DNA of 64,000 nt, taken from Bidens hawaiensis. Taxonomy: Eukaryota > Streptophyta > Magnoliopsida > Asterales > Asteraceae. Location: the NCBI GenBank assembly GCA_021521415.1, contig JAIQDT010009060.1, positions 1 through 64,000 on the forward strand. The letters are read 5' to 3'. Every line of letters starts with the position of its first letter. Within the stretch, counting starts at the first letter, position 1. Under the pieces are notes generated by a model. It had not been told where the DNA came from. It ran no database searches and worked only from the letters and a program-made list of their open reading frames with translations. Position numbers and translations under genes: made by a program. Shown one piece after another: positions 57,660 through 64,000 of the stretch.

Positions 57660-59165
57660 ATGAACAATGTTTTCATACCTCTACCGACTATTGAACCATA
57701 CATCATACCAGGCCACAAGTCAACCGGTCCGGGAGATCGGATCGAACATTGACCTAGATGACTTCATAAATAATTTATTTATAAAGTTGGTAAAACCCAG
57801 CGGTGAAACTTGTGTGTTGGTGAAACCCGAGTGTTACAACGATGAGTCGACGCGAATTTGGACATTGTCGGTTAGGCTTATTACACTATAGACACCGTTG
57901 GTAAAACCTGAGCGTTAAAACTCAAAAAATAAATTGCTCAAGTTAACATATAAAAATATGAATTATTGGATTAAAATAATCTCACCTTTAATGAGTTAGC
58001 CAATAATAATCCCACCTGAGTTATTTCCCTCTAGCAGTCCCACATTTTCCATTTTTTTTTGTTTTATGATCCCCCGTTAAAAATCCAACGTGGCTTTTTT
58101 TTATTATCTAAAATTAAGTTTTTTATCTGCATGTATGGTCCACCGGCCGGAAAGATAGACATAGTAAGGTATGTACGACGAAAGGTCCAAGAGACCGCCG
58201 TGTACGGATGTCTGCACATACTGCGATATAGTTTTATGATGTGCAAGACCGGCTGGGTATGACCGGCCAAGTAAAACTGTAGACTGGCTTACTAAGAAAG
58301 CTAAATCCGATCATTGATGAACTTCCTGAGCTTCCGGCGCGGAAACCCACTGCAACTCCAGTACAAAAAACGCAAACCCTAATTCTTCAATTGTGAATTT
58401 TGAGTAGAATCCGGAACAATTGGGTCAATTTTAGAAACACTCAGATGATAGTGTTGTTGATAATCAACTGGGTAGTTCTCAGAATTCAAGCTTTTTGCCT
58501 CCTTCACTTGATTCCGACACACTTGCGGCAGAGGTGGTGTCGTAGCTACTCCGGCGGCGGAATTAGGGCTCCAATCTATAGTTTGGGGTTATATGGGTGA
58601 GGGATGCCACGTAATAACCATAGAAAGAATAAAAAAGCCACGTTGGATTTTTAGATGCCAACTCATATAGCCACATCAGCGAAAAGTTAACCCCGTTAAT
58701 TATTTTTAATGGGGGATCATAAAACAAAAAAACATGGAAAATGTGGGACTGCCAGAGGGAAATAATTTAGGTGAGATTATTATTGGCCAACTCATTAAAT
58801 GTGAGATTATTTTAATCCAATAATCCTAAAAATATTAACATATAGACAAAATAAAATATTCGACGATTATTTGGTCGGTAAACCTGGGTGGTGATAAATC
58901 CTAGGCATTGCCAGTCTCGGGCGTTGGGACTATAACTCGACACGAATTGGTCGGCTTCCGTTACTTTTGTTATGGTATCGGAGCCAAAAAACGAAACCAT
59001 GTAAAAATTGAAGTGGACCAATGGGGTAGCAACTTGACTCGAATTCGGTCGATTTCCGACCGGAGCTAAAAAATGGAAAACATATAAAAATTGAGGCGGA
59101 CGACTGTGGTGGCGTCGACCGGTAAACTCGGGCGTTAGTAAAACCTGAGCGTTGTCAGTCCCAGA
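57660..59165 (-). repeat. degenerate tandem repeat family, block 2 (split by a MULE)
   Basis: On the minus strand it shows the same word order as 33770-34830: AACGCTCAGGTTTTAC, TTTACCGGTCGACGCCACC, TCAATTTTTATATG, then CCGATACCATAAC. Units lie at 57790-57920 and 58858-59165; the MULE at 57960-58826 separates them. Confidence 0.65.
57960..58826. mobile_element. long-TIR MULE (non-autonomous), 867 bp, TSD TAAAAATAT
   Basis: Inverted repeats 57960-58094 and 58637-58826 match closely (ATTATTGGATTAAAATAATC at both ends); the right one has about 50 extra bases. Perfect 9-bp duplications TAAAAATAT lie at 57951-57959 and 58827-58835. Long terminal repeats with 9-bp duplications define Mutator-like elements. 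The GC-richer centre (58100-58630) contains AACCCTAATTC on one strand and resembles captured gene leader sequence (Pack-MULE), though I cannot name a source. Confidence 0.92.
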
Positions 59166-60657
59166 TGTCACACCCCGACCAAAGGCGGCGGAACATGCCG
59201 AGGTGCAACGGCTTGCTCAATAACACAAGACACTATTAAAGTGACAATATTTAAACAACTCGTTCACTTTATTTAATCATCAAAAGTAACACAACATCAT
59301 TTATACAAAATAACACTAAATGCAAGAATTTAACTTGTTCATTCTTCTAATAGCCTAAATGGTCTCTAAATAAAATAGCGTCTTCAAACTTCAATCAACC
59401 AATAATCAAACCTGTAACAATGCATAAAATATAATTTGTCAACACGAATGTTGGTGATCAATTTCATAGTTTTGAGTATATATAATATGAGGCAAAATCC
59501 ACAACTCGTATATGAAACTATAAATAAAAGAAAAAATTGCGGTATATAATTCATAAATATATGAGGATCCTTTCTAATTGGTAACAACCAACATTCTCGG
59601 ATAATGAGGTCCTATTCTACTAGCTCAAGGCTAAAATAGTTAGGTGCGTATGATCATACTTATTGAGGCTCAACAACAACATCAAAATAAACACTCGTGC
59701 ACGTAAAGCATATGAGACATATAACACACAATAAAGAAATTATTCTAAGTATCATACACCCTAGAGTTTGTGGTTTGAGGATCTAGTATCTTAAATCATT
59801 CTTGTTTTTGAATAAGTATGCATGTTACCCCCAAAGTATAAAAATGAAAACGGGGGATGAAATGTACTCACATGAAATAATTAACTTGAAGGATTAGTTT
59901 GCAATAAAACGGAAGGGTAAGTTCAACGAGCAAAACCTAGATTAAAAGGGTCTTGAGTTAGTAGATGGTCTTAAAAGCTTTAAAGAAAAATAACATGACA
60001 AGTAAGATAAATAATTAAAGTTTGAGGGTTAAAGTGTAAATACATAAAAATTAAAGTATTGGTTTTAGAACAATAAGTTTCCTCGAAATTGGGTCTCGGT
60101 ATTCTATCCATTAATTTACTTAACCTTTGTTAAGTAAATATTTGGGTATAATTGCAATATTGCAAGACCCTTTGTTAAATAGATCCGAAACGAGATTTTA
60201 AGAGTGTTCAGATTTGTCGGTTCGAGTCTTGATAATTGGTCAAGCCCGAAGCCGAGATTCCGAAGTGATAAATTTTATGAGATAACTCAATGAAATCAAA
60301 GGAAACTTAACCAAGTGTGTAGTTCTACTAAGAAGAACCTCGACGTCCGTTAAGCGAGTGTTTGGCTTTCTCAGTCCAAACTTGTTATTAGATCAAGTTG
60401 GATCCGACATACCAAGTATTTTGAGAAAACAATTTAAAATTAGTTTATAATATAGTTTTAAAGAAAACATGAGATTCGGTGGCCCAAAACACAACTAGTG
60501 TGTCTTAAGCGAGTGAACTCAGCTTAGTTTTTGGTCCTTGACTCGGAATAAGACCAAGGATGGTTACCTCATACCCAATACCATACAACTTATTAGAATA
60601 AACATAGATATAATAATACTCAAGTTTTACATACAACATGTTAACAATAAAGCATTT
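59166..60657 (-). mobile_element. G1-family LTR fragment, minus strand
   Basis: On the minus strand it ends GGTCGGGGTGTGACA at 59166 and matches the last about 1.5 kb of the G1 LTR (from about 6356 on), but more loosely than G1b does. It stops exactly where G1b begins, so G1b probably split it; the other part should follow G1b beyond the window. Confidence 0.8.
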
Positions 60658-61362
60658 TGTGACATTTGTCATTTTCGGGTCTTGAATTTTATTCGTTTTG
60701 TAATCTTTAATCATGTAAATCAACCCGTTTTGTAAATAAAAGCTTATGATATAATCAAAATGATGGATTTCATGTTACAATATTGTTTTACACTTGTTGG
60801 GTCTTGAAAACATCCTTTTCGGTCCTTAAAACGCGTAAAAATCACTTAAAACGAACTTCGGGGACTAAATCTGCCATTTTTGAAAACTTGGAAAGTCTGA
60901 TGACCAACACCATCTCGCCACGCGATGGGGGACACCTCAAGGGGTCGCGTATCGCGATGGTGCTACAGACCAGCAGCTCTTTTATTGTTTGTTTGTGACT
61001 TGTCTTGACCCATTTTGCATGCAAACTCTTGTAACTCTCACCCATATTTGACCACCAACATTACCTGTATATACACCACCATTTACCTTCATTTTTCCCT
61101 GCTACAACTCCAAATTCTCTCTCAAAGTTCATAGATTAAAGGTTGTTTATTTATGTGTTCTTGAAGGTCTGACTTCCAAAAGTCAAACTGAGTTTAATCT
61201 TTCATTATAATGAACTTATATAGTCTTAATAATACTTGAATATGGTGGTACAACATATATATAATATACACCCCTTTATACCTTTGGTAGTTTCTTCTCC
61301 GATTTCGGCCGGTGAGGTTTCGGACCTTGTAAGGCAAGGCTTCATGGAGGACTTCGTGTTCT

Positions 61363-61408
<46 letters not shown>

Positions 61409-63221
61409 TTATATAACTTGTTTATACATACTAACCATGCTTAAATTCTGCTCATTTTAGTTTATTTACAAGTTCCATGGTTATGGGTTTGAAGAGTCTA
61501 AACACGGTTTAACCGTAACTAGCTCCAAACCGTAAACCGAACTTTGTTTACTTGTTTTTGTTAAATAATTGTTTAAACATGTTTAATGTTAGATCTAAGT
61601 TTTTAAAATCATTTTTACGAGTTCTATGGTTATGGGTTTGTAGATTCTAACCTCGGTCTTAACCCGAAACTAGATCCGAACCGAAACCGAACTTTTGTTT
61701 AAAGACTTTATTGTTAACTTTTTGGTTGTAAAACTTAAGTATTTTCATTTGTACATTATTATACAAGTTCTTGGATGTTTGGGTATGTGGAAACCATCTA
61801 TGTACTTATTGTGAGATGGAAACCGAACCAAACCGATTTTCACTCGCTTAAGACACACAAGTGTGTTTTTAGCTACCAAGACTTGATATGTTTCTTTAAA
61901 AATAGTTTACAAACTCATTTTAATTATTTTCTTAAGTACTTGAAAATGTTGGATCCAACTTGATCTCATAACAAAGTTTGGACCGACAAAACCGAACACT
62001 CGCTTAACGTACGTTGTTAGTTCTAAAACAATAGATCTACATACTTGGTTAAGTATTATTGGATTTTTATGAGTTATCTCATAACATTTAATATTTTGTA
62101 AAGTTGACTTTGGGTTTGACCAATTGTCAAGACCCGAACCAACAACCCGAACACTCGTTAAAAACCCGTTTTAGTATCTTTATTCCAAGGGACTTGCATT
62201 CTTGCATTTTACCCACTTTATTACTTAACATAGGTTGAGTAAATATTAAGGTTAGATACTTTAACCTGGTTTCGAGAAAACTTACATTTTTAAAGGGTTA
62301 TTATTATAAACTGTAAATAGTTACATTTTAAACCTTGAAACTTTAATCTTTTACATTTCTCAACATTTATTTTACTTAAAGACTTTCAAGACAACCTTTC
62401 TAAATCCGAGATTTCTTTCCTTTTAGGCTTTGTTCGTTAAACCCGTCGTTCCGGAAAAATCTCCAAATTATCATCTTTCAAGTGTATTACTTGAATGTGA
62501 GTAATTTCATACCCCGTGTTCTATCTTTTGTTTTGGGGGGTGACATTTCATACTTATTCAACTAAATGCTTTATACTTGAATCTTCAACCACAAACGTTA
62601 TTGTATACTTTACTTAAATAATTGCTCGATTTGGTGTTCTATGATCATATGCCTATGTGTTTATCGCTTTTGGTTGGTGGAACTATAAAATCCTAGTCTA
62701 TTTGGCAACCCCTTATACAAGGTGTCGTTAACGTATTGCAATTAACGATAACTATTAAATCCTAGACTATTTGGCATCCCCTTATAGTTAGGTGTCGCTA
62801 ACATAATTCTATTAGCGATTTATCTTTTATCCAAATTATTGCTTTTATTTATTGTTTCGTATATGAGTTTTGTGGCTTTTCTTATTACATAAATATATGC
62901 TCAAACTTATGAATTGCTCACCAACCTTTGTGTTGATAAACTTTATTTTATGAAAATGTTACAGGTTTGCATCTTGGTTGATTTGGAATTGTGAAGAAAA
63001 CGTCATCAAGACCTTTAGGATATTAGTAAAATGAACAATATTTAATTTACTATATTTTGTGATATCTTGTTATGACTATTTATGAATATTTGCTATGTGA
63101 CATTTTCGATGTTGTGAAATGAAATGAGTTAGTTAAATATTGTCGCTTTAATTAGTGTCATGTGCTTATGGGCAATCGTTGCACCTCGGCATGTTCCGCC
63201 GCCTTTGGTCGGGGTGGGACA
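60658..63221 (+). repeat. 5' LTR of G1b (2564 bp)
   Basis: From TGTGACATTTG to GGTCGGGGTGGGACA. U3 has CCATCTCGCCACGCGATGG and GTCGCGTATCGCGATGG (60910-60960), TATA at about 61066-61074, and splice-like sites AAT|GTGAGT (62497) and ATGTTACAG (62964). A (TA)n run at 61365-61407 is much longer than in G1. Confidence 0.85.
61365..61407. repeat. (AT)n microsatellite in the G1b LTR
   Basis: About 21 AT units; the matching place in the G1 5' LTR has only a short, interrupted run. Confidence 0.95.
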
Positions 63222-63224
63222 AAT

Positions 63225-63236
63225 TGGTATCAGAGC
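63225..63236 (+). other. primer-binding site of G1b (initiator tRNA-Met)
   Basis: TGGTATCAGAGC, perfect, unlike the one-mismatch site of G1. Confidence 0.9.
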
Positions 63237-64000
63237 CATGACAATAGGATATGTGGTTAGACGTAACGACCTAGTATTGTTATGCTTAGGGTCCTATACG
63301 TGTTTACTCTATTTTGATTGTTCATATCGCATGTTATTTATAAACTTGTTTAAAATTCACCAATATCCTAAATGTTCACATACACACACTTTCATAGTAT
63401 TTTTAAGGTATCATTACCTTAAAACGCAAAAGTAGATTTTCATTGTGTTTTATGGATTACAAGATTAACTCGGATCCCGTTGTTTCAAATCCCTTAAAGG
63501 TTGCGTTTATATCGGGTTTGTAGCCATCATAGTAAACGAGACATTACAAAATAACCATTTGACAAAAAGATTCCAAGAATCAAAGGTGATTTACTTACCT
63601 GGGATGGTTGGATTATAATGCTCGTTTTCTAGGCCACAAATTGTGTTATACATATCAATACTTTAAGTAGTCGAATGCGAGCGTTCCGGTCGCCATCCTA
63701 ATTTTCGGTGTTAAAACAATAGAACTACGGTGGTTCATAGACTAGTGTTTTGACATGACGTTGTATCTCGATTTATTGTGTTATCATCGTTATTTGAGTC
63801 GAAAACATGAAAAAGTCGCGGTGGTTCACGCACATGTTTAGACTCCAACATGGTGTTTTATAAAACTTTTTAATGTTGGAATATCAAATCATGGTGGTTC
63901 ATGTATGATTTTCCGACTCTATAAATCTCAAAATCTCAAATTTTCAAGCTTTAACCTCTCAAAAAACCATTTACGATTGTTTTCGGTTTTGTTGTTTATA

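Larger units (their letters stand above)
60658..64000 (+). mobile_element. Ty3/gypsy element G1b, 5' part
   Basis: A second plus-strand G1-family copy: a full 5' LTR, primer site and 760 bp of leader closely matching 7886-8640, then the window ends before gag. Its state cannot be judged from here. Confidence 0.85.

Noticed and set aside
61236..61460. 74-codon frame with (YI)n
   Set aside because: Reads through an (AT)n microsatellite inside the G1b LTR.

Overview
The window reads as nuclear DNA of a flowering plant, probably a eudicot. The evidence is a plant-type calmodulin gene with the usual intron in EF-hand 1, Ty3/gypsy chromoviruses primed by initiator tRNA-Met, Helitrons with plant-style CTAG ends, and AT-rich intergenic DNA. 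I suspect the daisy family (Asteraceae) from the style of the LTR ends (CACCCCGACCAAAGGCGG), but that is memory, not proof. Only one complete host gene is visible.

Layout. 1-5254: 3' part of a decayed Ty3/gypsy element (G0) that keeps a broken gag but no pol. 5334-27293: an old Ty3/gypsy element (G1), riddled with stops and frameshifts and with a deletion at its 3' end. Nested in its pol gene, between two copies of GATCC, lies an intact 12.4 kb chromovirus (G2, 11423-23801). G2 has 3061-bp LTRs that I find to differ at only five sites, an uninterrupted 1586-codon gag-pol, and an extra upstream reading frame (ORF0). 27294-37500: relics, including a dispersed repeat with CCTCCCGGTCTC motifs, three hAT-type MITEs, a minus-strand LTR fragment rich in CATCGCG palindromes, a degenerate repeat family and a Harbinger-like MITE. 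38095-39419: the calmodulin gene on the minus strand.

41333-57594 is dominated by Helitrons. Five plus-strand 3' termini are visible. Associated fragments include a captured heparanase-like (GH79) exon, an RPA1-like OB-fold fragment, a Helitron Rep N-terminal fragment and a hAT transposase tail. A 2405-bp solo LTR with perfect target duplications (47459-49863) sits among them. 57660-59165 carries a second block of the degenerate repeat, split by a long-TIR MULE. 59166-60657 is an inverted G1-family LTR fragment, and a third G1-family copy (G1b, 60658 to the window end) is inserted in it.

How the parts relate. The LTR families (G0, G1, G1b, G2 and the solo LTR) have different sequences but share one architecture. 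Each has a short U3, a TATA box, a long transcribed R-U5, and in U5 an intron-like stretch from GTGAGT to YAG. G2 also has 3' splice acceptor-like sites immediately before ORF0 and before gag-pol, so splicing may set which protein is made. The best leads are this shared intron module with ORF0, a triplet of related hairpins at 54595-54762, CG-rich palindromes in U3, and an Arg-to-Cys change at residue 107 of calmodulin.
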